Assembly: GCF_029626225.1 (NCBI RefSeq)
Contig: NZ_JARUBP010000001.1
Location: 2,294,001 to 2,358,000 of the forward strand
From: Asanoa sp. WMMD1127
GTDB taxonomy: Bacteria > Actinomycetota > Actinomycetes > Mycobacteriales > Micromonosporaceae
Direction of reading: 5' to 3'
Length of the DNA: 64,000 bases
In this document: positions 8,328-17,758 of the stretch, piece after piece
Layout of the letters: each line of letters opens with the position of its first letter
Position numbering within the stretch: the stretch's first letter is position 1
Notes under the pieces: generated by a model
Told to the model about the DNA's origin: nothing
The model's input: the letters and a program-made list of their open reading frames with translations, nothing else
The model's database searches: none
Made by a program: the position numbers and the translations under genes

Positions 8328-8971
8328 AGCGCTACCTACCCCTGATCATCCTGCTGGTCGTCGGGGTCCTCGCCGGGGTCGGCGTGCGGGCCTGCTCCAA
8401 CCGGACCTCGTCGAACTCGCTGGCGGCGGACGGCACGGGCGAGCCGGCCGCGTCGGCGGGAGCGCCCGCGGCTCCGTTCGCCGATTGCCGGGCGTTGACC
8501 TCGGCGCCGCCGGAGGCCTCGGGCGCCGCCGCGGCCGCGGCCACCGACATCGCGCTACCCACCGCCGAGCTGTCCTGCTTCGGGGGTGGCAAACTGCGGC
8601 TCGCGGACGTACGCGGACCCGCCGTGATCAATCTCTGGGGCTCCTGGTGCCCGCCCTGTCGCGAGGAGCTGCCGTCGGTCAACGCCGTCGCGCAGCGCAC
8701 GGCCGGCCTCGTGCACTTCCTCGGCGTCAACACCCGCGACAGCCGGTCCGACGGTGAGGCGATGACCAGCGAGTTCGGCCTGAGCTTCGCGAACGTCTTC
8801 GACCAGGGCGAGCAGGTACGCGTCGCCCTCAAGCAGCCCGGCCTGCCCGTCACGCTGTTCGTCGACTCGGCGGGCAAGGTGGTCCACCTCTACAACGGCA
8901 CGGCGCTCGACGAAGCGCGCCTCGCCGACCTGGTCAAGCGGCAGCTAGGTGTGGCGGTCCCGGTTGGCTGA
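8324..8971 (+). CDS. TlpA/ResA-like membrane-anchored thioredoxin
   Basis: A 215-residue extracytoplasmic thioredoxin-fold protein. Residues 4-22 form a hydrophobic anchor ([17 protein letters not shown]) followed by a Cys-Ser-Asn segment and an Ala/Ser linker. The TlpA-like domain begins near residue 85 and carries the redox motif in [15 protein letters not shown], with the cis-proline in [12 protein letters not shown]. It likely reduces or isomerises disulfides outside the membrane. The start GTG overlaps the nth stop by four bases and its 3' end overlaps the NUDIX start by 23 bases. Position beside marP is suggestive, since that protease needs a disulfide in its periplasmic domain. Confidence 0.85.
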   Translation: MKRYLPLIILLVVGVLAGVGVRACSNRTSSNSLAADGTGEPAASAGAPAAPFADCRALTSAPPEASGAAAAAATDIALPTAELSCFGGGKLRLADVRGPAVINLWGSWCPPCREELPSVNAVAQRTAGLVHFLGVNTRDSRSDGEAMTSEFGLSFANVFDQGEQVRVALKQPGLPVTLFVDSAGKVVHLYNGTALDEARLADLVKRQLGVAVPVG

Positions 8972-9770
8972 GGCACGGCGGAACGACATCTGGTTCAACG
9001 GGGGTGCGCCGACCAGTGGCTCGCGGCTGTTCCCTGGGGTCGACGCCGGCCTGCCCGACGGGGTGGGCGCCCGGCGGCGGCGCTCGGACGCCGGCGAGCT
9101 GGCGCTGCCGGACTGGTTCGCGCCGCTGCTGACCCGGCTGCACGGGGCGCGGGCGGAAGACTTCACCCGGATACCGACGCCGGATCGGGCCGGCCGGGAC
9201 AGCGCCGTGCTGGTGCTGCTCGGCGAGGAGGACGACGGCGGGCCCGACATCCTGGTGCTGCAACGCGCGGCGACCTTGCGCAACCATGCCGGCCAGCCCG
9301 CCTTTCCCGGCGGCGTGGCCGACCCCGGTGACGCCGACCCCGCCGCCACGGCGCTGCGCGAGGCCGACGAGGAGGTCGGCCTCGACCCGAGCAGCGTGAC
9401 CTTGCTGGCAGAGCTGCCGCGGCTGTGGATTCCGGCCAGCGACTTCCTGGTGACGCCGGTGCTCGCGTGGTGGCATCGCCCGCACCCGGTGGCGGCCCGG
9501 GACCCGGCCGAGGTGGCCCACGTGGCCCGGCTGCCCGTATCGGAGCTGGCCGACCCGGCCAACCGACTCCGGCTGCGCCATCCGAGCGGCTGGATCGGGC
9601 CGGCGTTCGAGGTGCGCGGGATGCTGGTCTGGGGATTCACGGCCGGGGTGCTGTCGACGCTTCTCGACATGGCCGGGTGGTCGCGGCCGTGGCCGCAGGA
9701 TCGGATCGGCGACCTGCCGCCGTCGACTCCGCCGCCGGCAGCGTCGGCGGATCGCGACGAGACGCCTTAG
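8949..9770 (+). CDS. NUDIX hydrolase, CoA pyrophosphatase type
   Basis: A 273-residue NUDIX protein resembling the NudL/CoA diphosphatase group, which cleaves CoA and related nucleotides to phosphopantetheine derivatives. The nudix helix region reads HAGQPAFPGGVADPGD and then TALREADEEVGLD, supplying the REx2EE metal ligands; FPGG ahead of the box is usual in this group. The proline/alanine-rich last 20 residues look disordered. GTG 8949 lies inside the end of the preceding thioredoxin gene, so translation is coupled. Substrate is inferred from the family. Confidence 0.85.
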   Translation: MWRSRLAEARRNDIWFNGGAPTSGSRLFPGVDAGLPDGVGARRRRSDAGELALPDWFAPLLTRLHGARAEDFTRIPTPDRAGRDSAVLVLLGEEDDGGPDILVLQRAATLRNHAGQPAFPGGVADPGDADPAATALREADEEVGLDPSSVTLLAELPRLWIPASDFLVTPVLAWWHRPHPVAARDPAEVAHVARLPVSELADPANRLRLRHPSGWIGPAFEVRGMLVWGFTAGVLSTLLDMAGWSRPWPQDRIGDLPPSTPPPAASADRDETP

Positions 9771-10140
9771 CCGGCTGATCTTGGTGCGGGGGCGTGTGGG
9801 CCCGGCAAGGGTGGCCCTGTGCCTCGCCCCGCCTGTCAGCCTCGCCCTGGGCGTCGAGCTCAACGGAGGCCCGCCGACAAGCTGTACCTCGTCGGCATCG
9901 CCGTGCCCGGCCCCCGCGTCGACGACGGTGATCCCAGTTCGTCACCGAGCAGCCCAACAACGCCGCGGGCCGGACACGGCAGGCCGGGCGCGGCATCGTT
10001 GTACCCGCCCAACAATGCCTCAATCCGACTTATCCGTCTGGCGGGTGGCTGTCCCTGTTCGACGGTGTCGGCGCGTGTCGGGGTGGGCTGAGTCGAGCGG
10101 GGCAGGCGCAGGGGTGGCCGGACGCCCGTACCCTGTCAGG
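9771..10140 (+). other. Intergenic region upstream of marP
   Basis: A 370-bp gap between the NUDIX gene and marP. An open frame runs through it in frame with marP, but its translation is low-complexity and unlike a MarP N-terminus. A second frame has a short protein-like stretch (KLYLVGIAVPGPRVDDGD) that could be a relic. No RNA gene was recognised. Only the -10 at the right end is supported. Confidence 0.4.
10129..10134 (+). promoter_or_regulatory. -10 element of marP
   Basis: TACCCT is followed by six bases and the GTG start, the spacing of a leaderless transcript. It supports start 10141 and separate expression of marP from the upstream operon. Confidence 0.45.
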
Positions 10141-11319
10141 GTGTCCGCCGTCGACCTTGTCCTGATTCTGCTGATGGTCGTGTTCGCGGTCAGCGGCTAT
10201 CGGCAAGGGTTCGTGATCGGCGTCCTGTCGTTCGTCGGCTTCTTCGGCGGCGCGCTCATCGGGCTTCAGGTCGGGCCGCTGCTGGCCCAGCGCTTCGCCG
10301 ACGGCGCACTCCGCGTCGTCGTTTCGTTGGTGGCGATCTTCGGGCTCGCGGTGCTCGGGCAGGCGCTCACGGGGTGGGTCGGCACGTACCTCCGGCACGC
10401 GATCACCAGTCGCGCCGGCCGCCGGGTCGACGACGCGGGCGGGGCGGTCGTGTCCGTGCTGGCCGTGATGATCGTCGCCTGGCTGGTGGCGGTGCCGCTC
10501 GGGTCGTCGTCGGTGCCGTGGCTGGCGAGCTCCGTACGCAACAGCGCGCTGCTCGACGGCGTCGACAAGGTGCTGCCGGAGCAGGCGCAAACCCTTTCGG
10601 AGTCGCTGCGCGAGACGGTCGACACGCGCGGCTTCCCTGACGTCTTCGGCGGCCTGACCGCGACCCGCGCCCGCGAGGTGGCCGCGCCCGATCCGGCGCT
10701 GGCCGGCTCCCAGGTCGTGATCAACTCGCGGCGGTCGGTGGTCAAGGTGCTCGGGTCCGCGCAGAGCTGTGGGCGGCGGATCGAGGGCTCAGGCTTCGTG
10801 TACGCCCCCCAGCGCGTCATGACCAACGCCCACGTGGTCGCCGGCACCGACCGGGTGTCGATCGAGGTGAACGGCGATCGCGAGAGCGGCCGGGTGGTGG
10901 TCTACGACCCGAACCGCGACCTGGCCGTCATCTACGTGCCCGACCTCGAGGCGCCGGTGATGCCCTTCACCCGGAGCGCCGCCAAGGCCGAGGCCGACGC
11001 CATCGTGCTTGGCTATCCGCTGGACGGGCCCTACAACGCGCAGTCCGCCCGTATCCGCGATGTCGGCGACATCACCGGCCCCGACATCTACGAGTCGGGC
11101 AAGGTTACTAGGGAGATCTACACGATCAGGGCGCTGGTACGCAGCGGCAACTCGGGCGGCCCGCTGATCACTCCGAACGGGACCGTCCTCGGCGTGATCT
11201 TCGCTGCGGCCGCGGACGACCGGAACACCGGGTTCGCGGTGACAGCCGACGAAGCCTCCGGCGTCGCCCGGGCCGGCATCGACCGCACCAGAGCAACCGC
11301 CACGGGCGACTGCGTTTAG
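10141..11319 (+). CDS. marP: MarP-like membrane serine protease (CvpA + trypsin-like domain)
   Basis: A 392-residue membrane protease homologous to mycobacterial MarP (Rv3671c), needed there for acid and oxidative stress resistance. The N-terminal 160 residues are a CvpA/colicin V-like domain with four hydrophobic helices (VSAVDLVLILLMVVFAVSGY onward). The extracytoplasmic chymotrypsin-like domain carries the triad His in VMTNAHVVAG, Asp in PNRDLAVIYV and Ser in RSGNSGGPLI. Cysteines in SAQSCGRR and in the C-terminal GDCV match the MarP pair that forms a disulfide. Start chosen by homology of the N-terminus and by the -10 hexamer. Confidence 0.93.
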   Translation: MSAVDLVLILLMVVFAVSGYRQGFVIGVLSFVGFFGGALIGLQVGPLLAQRFADGALRVVVSLVAIFGLAVLGQALTGWVGTYLRHAITSRAGRRVDDAGGAVVSVLAVMIVAWLVAVPLGSSSVPWLASSVRNSALLDGVDKVLPEQAQTLSESLRETVDTRGFPDVFGGLTATRAREVAAPDPALAGSQVVINSRRSVVKVLGSAQSCGRRIEGSGFVYAPQRVMTNAHVVAGTDRVSIEVNGDRESGRVVVYDPNRDLAVIYVPDLEAPVMPFTRSAAKAEADAIVLGYPLDGPYNAQSARIRDVGDITGPDIYESGKVTREIYTIRALVRSGNSGGPLITPNGTVLGVIFAAAADDRNTGFAVTADEASGVARAGIDRTRATATGDCV

Positions 11320-11372
11320 CGAAAGCGGCAGTGGCCGGCGAAGCACGCGTTGATCACGGGGCGAATTCGTCA

Positions 11373-11398
11373 TCCGGACTGGACGGCGCCGGTCCGGA
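11373..11398. terminator. Hairpin downstream of marP
   Basis: TCCGGAC (11373-11379) pairs with GTCCGGA (11392-11398) across a 12-nt loop, 53 bp after the marP stop. It has no U-tract; a weak terminator candidate. Confidence 0.3.
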
Positions 11399-11519
11399 AT
11401 TGAAGCGGCCACCGGCCGCGGAGCGGCGGTCGACGTCCGATACCCAGCGTCCGTGACGCCGGCGCTCAGAGCACGGTGGTCTACCAACTTGAGGCTAGGG
11501 CGCCGCCTTGCCTCCCGCG

Positions 11520-12080
11520 ACCGCGCGGGTCGGTCAACGCTCGGCTAGGGGCGTCGCCGCCTTGCCTCGGCGACCGCGCAGGTCGGTCAGCGCTGGCTGA
11601 GGCCGTGGCCTTGGCTGCGCGTAACCGCGCGGGTCGCGTGGCCGTGGCCTTGCCGCCGCGACGGCGCGGCGCTGGGCTGGGGCCTTCGCCCGTGCCTCCA
11701 CGAGTGGGCGGGTCGGTCGGCGTTGGGCTTGGGCCGCGGCCTTGCCGCCGCGACGGCGCGGCGCTGGGCTGGGGCCTTCGGCCGTGCCTCCACGAGTGCG
11801 CGGTTTGGTCGGCGTTGGGCTTGGGCCGTGGCCTTGCCTCCGCGTACCGCGCGGGTCGCTCGGCCGTGGCCGTGGCCTTGCCGCCGCGACGGCGCGGCGC
11901 TGGGCTGGGGCCTTCGCCCGTGCCTCCGCGTAACCGCGCGGGTCGCTCGGCCGTGGCCTTGCCGCCGCGACGGCGCGGCGTTGGGCTGGGGCCTTCGCCC
12001 GTGCCTCCGCGAGTGCGCGGTTTGGTCGGCGTTGGGCTTGGGCCGTGGCCTTGCCTCCGCGACGGCGCGGGTCGGTCAGC
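11520..12080 (+). repeat. Degenerate GC-rich composite tandem repeats
   Basis: Three short modules recur in varied order. One contains GCCGCGACGGCGCGGCG followed by TGGGCTGGGGCCTTCG (near 11654, 11745, 11881, 11961). A second contains GTTTGGTCGGCGTTGGGCTT (near 11802 and 12020, and a variant near 11712). A third contains CCGCGCGGGTCGCTCGGCCGTGG (near 11849, 11934). Copies differ by a few bases and by module order, unlike the near-perfect array at 6803. The whole 11320-12225 gap between convergent marP and mycP holds no supported gene; long ORFs here are low-complexity read-through of the repeats. Confidence 0.8.
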
Positions 12081-12225
12081 GCGTTGGGGAGGTCGGGGTC
12101 GCGTTCACGGCGGCGCCGCGGAGAGGGCCCGCTCAGTCGTGGAGATCCACCCGCGGCGGATCGAACAGCGGGGGAGGGTGACCGCCCGGCGTGCTGGGCG
12201 GGCCGACCTCGTCCGGGCGCGCAGG

Positions 12226-13626
12226 CTAGCGGAGGTGTCTTGGTTCCGGTGGGGGTCGGCGGGGTGGGCGGCGTTTGGCCAGTAGGGCCATTGCCGGATG
12301 GCGGGAGAAGAAAGCCATCGCGATGATGCCTGTTGCCAAGATTAGGAGGGCGACGGCGGTGGCGATGCGCCAGCCGATGGGGTTGGGCTGGTGGGTCGGG
12401 GTTGCCGAGCGTTGGGCGGCGGAGCCGGACGCTCCGGCCGAGTTCTGGGCCGCGTCCGTGTCGTTGGCGCCGCCGCCGGTGACCGCGTCGGTGCCGCGGC
12501 CCGGGGCCGGGCCGAAGCCCGCCACGCCGGGGGTCTGGTTGTCGTCCAGCGGGTTGCGGGTGACCGAGCCGACCTGGGTGGTCAGGGCGGCCAGCGGGTC
12601 GACCTTGCCGAAGCCGTAGGTGTTGTCGCGGCCGGGTGTGCCCAGGTCGTCGGCGGTGTTGATCAGGCGGTTGACCACCTCGCCGGCGGGCATGGCCGGC
12701 CAGCGGGAGCGGACCAGGGCCGCGGCGGCCGAGACCAGCGGGGCGGCGAAGCTGGTGCCGCGGACCCGCCAGAAGCCGCCGGACTTCGCTCCGACGAGGT
12801 CGGTGGCCGGGGCCGTCAGGACCGTGGCGCTGCCGGTGATCGAGCCGTTCCAGAGGACGTCGGTTTCCTTCTCCAAGCCCGCGACGGCGATGACGCCGGG
12901 CTCGCGGGCCGGGTACCAGACGGTGGTCGTGGCCTCCGGCAGCACGTTGCCGGTGCAGGCGACGACGACCACGTCGCGGGCGAAGGCGTAGTCGAGGGCC
13001 GCGGCCAGCGCCGGGCTGGTGCCGGCGCCGCCCAGGGACAGGTTGATCACGCGGGCGCCGTTGTCGACGGCCCAGCGGACCGCGCGGGCCACGATCATCG
13101 CGTCGCTGTAGCGGTTGTCCGCGTCGAGGACGCGGACGGGGAGGATCTTGGCGTTGGGGGCCAGGCCCATGACGCCGTCGTCGTCGTCGGAGCGGCCCGC
13201 GATCAGGCCCGCGACCGTGGTGCCGTGGCCCACCGGGTCGGTGTGGCCGTCGCCGCCGCCGGGCTTGACCAGGTCTTTGCCCGGGAGGACCTGGCCGGCC
13301 AGGTCTCGGTGGCTGCCGTCGACGCCGGAGTCGATCACGGCGACCGTGACGCCGGCGCCGGTCGCGTAGCGCCAAGCTGTCTTGGCCCGCAGCTCGCTGA
13401 GCTGCCACTGCTCGTCACGGACCGAGTCGGCGCGGACCGGCAACATCGGCGTCATCGGTGTCAGAAGCGCGGCCTGGCCGCCCTGCTCAGGCGCCACCGT
13501 GGTCGGTGCAGGGAGAGGCAGCGGCGTGACCGTCAGGACCATCGCCGCCGTCATGGCGACCAGCGCCGCCCCTCCTAGCCGTGGGACGGCGCTCCGGCGC
13601 TGGTGCGTCAGCCTCGTCACCCTCAC
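12226..13626 (-). CDS. mycP: Type VII secretion-associated serine protease (mycosin)
   Basis: A 466-residue subtilisin-like protease of ESX/type VII systems. A signal sequence (residues 15-40) is followed by the S8 domain with Asp in VAVIDSGVDGSH, His in DPVGHGTTVAGLIAG and Ser in RGTSFAAPLVSAAAAL. After an Ala/Ser/Thr-rich linker comes a single C-terminal helix (about IATAVALLILATGIIAMAFF) and a basic, proline-rich tail, the usual mycosin layout on the outer face of the plasma membrane. GTG 13626 has AAGG upstream. It lies downstream of eccC in the same direction but separated from it by a long stem-loop. Confidence 0.92.
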   Translation of the reverse strand: MRVTRLTHQRRSAVPRLGGAALVAMTAAMVLTVTPLPLPAPTTVAPEQGGQAALLTPMTPMLPVRADSVRDEQWQLSELRAKTAWRYATGAGVTVAVIDSGVDGSHRDLAGQVLPGKDLVKPGGGDGHTDPVGHGTTVAGLIAGRSDDDDGVMGLAPNAKILPVRVLDADNRYSDAMIVARAVRWAVDNGARVINLSLGGAGTSPALAAALDYAFARDVVVVACTGNVLPEATTTVWYPAREPGVIAVAGLEKETDVLWNGSITGSATVLTAPATDLVGAKSGGFWRVRGTSFAAPLVSAAAALVRSRWPAMPAGEVVNRLINTADDLGTPGRDNTYGFGKVDPLAALTTQVGSVTRNPLDDNQTPGVAGFGPAPGRGTDAVTGGGANDTDAAQNSAGASGSAAQRSATPTHQPNPIGWRIATAVALLILATGIIAMAFFSRHPAMALLAKRRPPRRPPPEPRHLR

Positions 13627-13759
13627 GGCCTTCTCACCCCGGGAAGTTCCTGTGCTGGGAGGTTACCCCGAGCCAGCACCTGCGCGGGACACACAATGTG
13701 CGACCAGTTCGCCATCTCGTCCGGGCCCGGCCGGCTGACCTCAGACGTGTGCGCAGCGT

Positions 13760-13845
13760 TAGGCCCTGGTCTCTGTCCGGGGCAGGGCTGCGCCCGCCCA
13801 GCCGCCGCCTGGATCACCTCGACCCCGGACACAGACCGGGGCCTA
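13760..13845 (-). terminator. Long inverted repeat at the 3' end of eccC
   Basis: A 23-nt arm (13760-13782) and its partner (13823-13845) match at 21 of 23 positions, separated by 40 nt. The right arm includes the eccC stop codon TAG. The stem would form as soon as eccC is transcribed and probably ends or attenuates read-through into mycP. No U-tract is present. The rest of 13627-13842 holds nothing else I can support. Confidence 0.65.
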
Positions 13846-16800
13846 GACATCGATCGCTGGCAGGTGCGCGAGTTGGACCAGCCGGGCGCCCGCCTTGCGG
13901 GTGACCAGCCGGCCGCGGCCGGGCGGCAGTGGGCCCGGGCGGACCGGGCCGATCAGCGGACCCTCGTCGGGGTCGCCGGACATCACCAGACCGGCGGTGG
14001 CCAGCTCCCGCAGCCGTTGGATGATCGGGTCGTAGAGCGCGCGGGCCGCTCCGCCCGTCCGCCGGGTCAGCACCAGGTGGAGGCCGATGTCGCGGGCCTG
14101 CGGCAGGAACTCCTCGAGCGCCCGCAGGGGGTTGGCCGGCGCCGCCGACACCAGGTCGTAGTCGTCGACCAGCACGAACAGCTCGGGACCCGTCCACCAG
14201 CCGCGGTCACGCAGCTGCTCGGGCGTGACCTCGGGCGGCGGCAGCCGGTCGCGCATGTAGCCGGCCACCGACTCCATCAGCTCCGCCGTGTCGGCCGCCG
14301 CCGTGCCGTAGCCGATCAGGTGGTCACTGCGCACCGCCCCGAGCAGGCTGCGCCGGTAGTCGACCACGATCACCCGGGCCTCGTCGGGCCGGAACCGCCG
14401 CGTCACGGTGGTAGCCAGGGCGCGCAGGAACGACGACTTGCCGCACTCCGGGTCGCCGAAGAGCAGGAAGTGGGGGTCGGCCGCGAAGTCGAGTGCGACC
14501 GGCCGCAGGTCGGCCTCGGCGATGCCGATCGGCAGCGTGAGCCCGCTCGTGCCGGCGTCGTCGAGCGCCGCATGGGGCACCGCCGGCGGCAGCAACCGCA
14601 CGGGCGGCGCCACCGCCCCGGGCCAGGCCGCGGCCACGGCCTTGGGCAGCGGCACGTCGCCCGTGATGGCCGGGAACAGCGTCAGCAGCTGCAGCCCGTC
14701 GCTGGTCACCCCGCGACCGGGCGAGTCAGGGGGTACGCCGGCCGCGGCCGCCCGCGAGACCGTCGAGTCACTCGGATCGCCCAGCCGCAGCTCGAGCCGG
14801 GCGCCGAACAGGTCGCGGGTGGCCGGCCGCAGGTCCAGCCACCGGTTCGCCGAGGCGAGGACGTGGATGCGGTAGGCCAGGCCCCGCCCGGCCAGGTCGG
14901 CCACCACGGGCTCCAGGTCGTCGAACTCCGCCCGCAGCGTCGACCAGCCGTCGACGACGAGGAACACGTGCGAGTCGGCGGGCGTCGACTGGCGCTCCCG
15001 CTCGGCCAGCAGGCTGCTCAGCTCGCCGATGGTGCGGCGGACCGCGGTCGGCTCGAGCCGGCTGGCCACCCCGCCGACGTGCGGCAGGTCGCGCAGGTCG
15101 GCGAGCCGGCCGCCGCCGAAGTCGAGGCAGTAGAAGCGCGCCTCGTCGGGCGTGTGCGCCAACGCCAGCCCGCACACCAGGGTGCTCAGCGCGGTCGACT
15201 TGCCGCTGCGCGGCGCACCGACCACCGCAACGTGCCCGGCCGCGCCGTCGAGGGCGAACCACAGCAGGTCGCGGCGCTGGTCGAACGGGCGGTCGACCAC
15301 CGCGACCGGGACCTGCAGCGCCCCACGTAGCTCCGGGTTGGCGAACGTCAACCCCCGGCCTGGCACGACCACCGGTGGACCCAGCACGTCGTCGAAGGTG
15401 GCCGGCTCGGCCAGCGGCGGCAGCCACACCTGGTGTGCCGGCGGTCCTTGCCCGGCGATCCGGTCGACCAGCGCGTCGAGCAGGCTCGGCCCGGCAGCGG
15501 GCGGCGCCGTCGCGGGCGCCGAGATCGGCGCCGTCGTGAACGGCAGCACCACCGGAGCGGCCCGGACATCAGCGGCCCGCCGCGGCGCCGGCACCGGGCC
15601 CGACACGTATGCGACCCGGAATCGGCGCAGCGGGTCGGTGCCGGCCTTGAGGTAGGCGTGGCCGGGTGCCCGGGGCAGCTCGTAGGCGTCCGGCACGCCC
15701 AGCACGGCCCGCGACTCGAACGGCGAGAACGTGCGCAACCCGATCCGGTAGGAGAGGTGCGTGTCGAGGCCCCGCAGCCGGCCCTCTTCGAGGCGCTGCG
15801 AGGCCAGCAGGAGGTGCACGCCTAGCGACCGGCCCAACCGCCCGATCTGGACGAACAGGTCGATGAAGTCGGGCTTGGCGGACAGCAGCTCGGAGAACTC
15901 GTCACAGACCACGAGCAGCGACGGCAACGGCGCCAGCGGTGCGCCGCTCGACCGGGCCAGCTCGTAGTCGCGCCGGCTCGCGTAGTTGCCGGCTCGCCGG
16001 AGCAGCTCCTGCCGCCGCACGAGCTCGCCGTTGATCGCGTCGACCATGCGGTCGACCAGGTGCAGCTCGTCGGCCAAGTTGGTGATCAGTGCGGCGGTGT
16101 GCGGCAGCCGGTCGAGGCTGGCGAACGTCGCGCCGCCCTTGAAGTCGACGAGCACCAGGTTGAGCTCCTCGGACGAGTGCGTCGCGGCCAACCCGAGCAC
16201 GAGGGTGCGCAGCAGCTCGGACTTGCCGGAGCCGGTGGCGCCGATCAGCAGCCCGTGCGGGCCCATGCCGTCGAGCGCCGACTCCTTGAGGTCGAGCTCG
16301 ACCGCGCTGCCGTCGGCCGCCACGCCGATCGGCACCCGCAGCTGGTCGCGCACCGCCCGCGGCACCCAACCCTCGGCCACCGCATAAGCCGAGGGCTCCG
16401 CCACCCCCAGCAGATCGAGCAGCCCGAGGTCGGCGGCGGCCGGCGTGACCGCCGCCGGCCCCACGAGCCGGAGCGGCGCCAGCTGGCGGGCCAGCGCCTC
16501 GGCCGACGGCAGGTCGAGCCCGTCGGCGACGCCGACCGTGGCCACCCCGTCGGCCGTGGTCGTCTCCAGTGCACCGCCGGCCCGCCGGGTGAGCACCACC
16601 GTCGACGGGTCGAGCAGGCGCGGCGGCGTGCCGTCGATCTCGACCACGGTCACCCCGTCGACGCCGGCCAGCCGCGTGCCGCCGGCGCCGTCGACCACGA
16701 CCACGACGTGGGCCGTGGTAGCACCGACAACCCCGTCGAGCAGCCGCTCCAGTGCCGGCACGGAGTCCGTGACGAGCCGCAGCGGGCCGAGGAGGTCGGA

Positions 16801-17598
16801 CCGCGTCGGATGCCGGGCGTGCGGCAGCCACTTGACCCACTCCCACTCGGCACGCCGACCGGGCCCGGCCGCGACCGCCACCACCAAGTCCTCGGGCGCG
16901 TGGAAGGCCGCCAGCTGCGCCAGCATCGCGCGGACCAGGCCCGGCGAGCCGCGCACGTGCACGCGGGCGAAGCCGCGGATCGAGAGCGCCACCGGGAGAT
17001 CAGGAATCACCGAGTACGCGTCGAGGAAGCGGCGCAGCGCCCCGGCCGTCATCGGCTCGAGGTCGTCGAGCGGCCGCGTCACGGGCGGCACCAGCGTCGT
17101 GGCCAGCGCCTGTGGCCCCACGCCGACCCGCACGACCGCGAAGTCGGGGTCGGCCGGCCGTCGCTCCCACAGGCGGTGGCTCTCGACGGTCGACCAGAGC
17201 CGGCCGGGATCGGGATGGCGGTAGCCGAGCCCCGCCCGCTGCCGCGCGACCGTCGCCCGGGCCTGCCGGCGCAGCAGCGACAGATGGCGCAGGTAGTCGC
17301 GGCGCGCGGCGACCAGCTCGGCCTTGCGCGGGCCGCCGTGCCCCCAAGAGGTCGCCAGCATCGCCAGCGACGAGATGCCGAACAGGCCGCCGACGACATA
17401 GGAGAACGCGCCGCCGCCCCGGCCCATCATCATCGCCATCGCCACGCCGCCACCGAGCATCGGCAGGAGCAGCATCAGCTGTTGCCACCGCCCGCCGGCC
17501 AGTGCCGGCAGCTCGGGCGGTGGCTCGACGCGCAGCTCACCGGCCGGGATCTCCGGCGCGGGCCGGCGCGGTGGCCGGCGCACCAGCACGGTCGACAT
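13843..17598 (-). CDS. eccC: Type VII secretion FtsK/SpoIIIE ATPase EccC (single polypeptide)
   Basis: A 1251-residue ESX motor ATPase, with the halves that are split in some systems (EccCa/EccCb) joined. Two N-terminal membrane helices (about residues 40-57 and 63-82) are followed by three FtsK-type nucleotide domains with Walker A motifs GATGSGKSELL (near 450), GAPRSGKSTALS (near 795) and GDPECGKSSFL (near 1050). Walker B stretches include SLLVVCDEFSELL and ELFVLVDDYDLV. The first domain usually supplies the essential activity and the last binds WXG100 substrates. ATG 17598 has GGAGGTGG just upstream. Divergent from eccD with 160 bp between them. Confidence 0.95.
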   Translation of the reverse strand: MSTVLVRRPPRRPAPEIPAGELRVEPPPELPALAGGRWQQLMLLLPMLGGGVAMAMMMGRGGGAFSYVVGGLFGISSLAMLATSWGHGGPRKAELVAARRDYLRHLSLLRRQARATVARQRAGLGYRHPDPGRLWSTVESHRLWERRPADPDFAVVRVGVGPQALATTLVPPVTRPLDDLEPMTAGALRRFLDAYSVIPDLPVALSIRGFARVHVRGSPGLVRAMLAQLAAFHAPEDLVVAVAAGPGRRAEWEWVKWLPHARHPTRSDLLGPLRLVTDSVPALERLLDGVVGATTAHVVVVVDGAGGTRLAGVDGVTVVEIDGTPPRLLDPSTVVLTRRAGGALETTTADGVATVGVADGLDLPSAEALARQLAPLRLVGPAAVTPAAADLGLLDLLGVAEPSAYAVAEGWVPRAVRDQLRVPIGVAADGSAVELDLKESALDGMGPHGLLIGATGSGKSELLRTLVLGLAATHSSEELNLVLVDFKGGATFASLDRLPHTAALITNLADELHLVDRMVDAINGELVRRQELLRRAGNYASRRDYELARSSGAPLAPLPSLLVVCDEFSELLSAKPDFIDLFVQIGRLGRSLGVHLLLASQRLEEGRLRGLDTHLSYRIGLRTFSPFESRAVLGVPDAYELPRAPGHAYLKAGTDPLRRFRVAYVSGPVPAPRRAADVRAAPVVLPFTTAPISAPATAPPAAGPSLLDALVDRIAGQGPPAHQVWLPPLAEPATFDDVLGPPVVVPGRGLTFANPELRGALQVPVAVVDRPFDQRRDLLWFALDGAAGHVAVVGAPRSGKSTALSTLVCGLALAHTPDEARFYCLDFGGGRLADLRDLPHVGGVASRLEPTAVRRTIGELSSLLAERERQSTPADSHVFLVVDGWSTLRAEFDDLEPVVADLAGRGLAYRIHVLASANRWLDLRPATRDLFGARLELRLGDPSDSTVSRAAAAGVPPDSPGRGVTSDGLQLLTLFPAITGDVPLPKAVAAAWPGAVAPPVRLLPPAVPHAALDDAGTSGLTLPIGIAEADLRPVALDFAADPHFLLFGDPECGKSSFLRALATTVTRRFRPDEARVIVVDYRRSLLGAVRSDHLIGYGTAAADTAELMESVAGYMRDRLPPPEVTPEQLRDRGWWTGPELFVLVDDYDLVSAAPANPLRALEEFLPQARDIGLHLVLTRRTGGAARALYDPIIQRLRELATAGLVMSGDPDEGPLIGPVRPGPLPPGRGRLVTRKAGARLVQLAHLPAIDV

Positions 17599-17758
17599 GC
17601 CACCTCCCGATCTCGCTCCGCTGTCTCGGCGTCGCTCATGGTAGGCAATCGCGGGCGTGGATGGATGGCCAAAAGGGGGTCATGTGGATAACCCGCCGGA
17701 GCGGTAGCGTGCCGTCGTCCCCGCACCTCCCGGCTCCCCCCGCGATGGAGGACGATCG

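Noticed and set aside
9771-10140. Possible decayed gene (stretch KLYLVGIAVPGPRVDDGD) upstream of marP
   Set aside because: Only about 18 protein-like residues in one frame, with no family recognised; insufficient to call a pseudogene.
11476-12285. 270-codon plus-strand ORF after marP
   Set aside because: Low-complexity translation of shuffled GC-rich modules; composition unlike any neighbour and no ribosome binding site.
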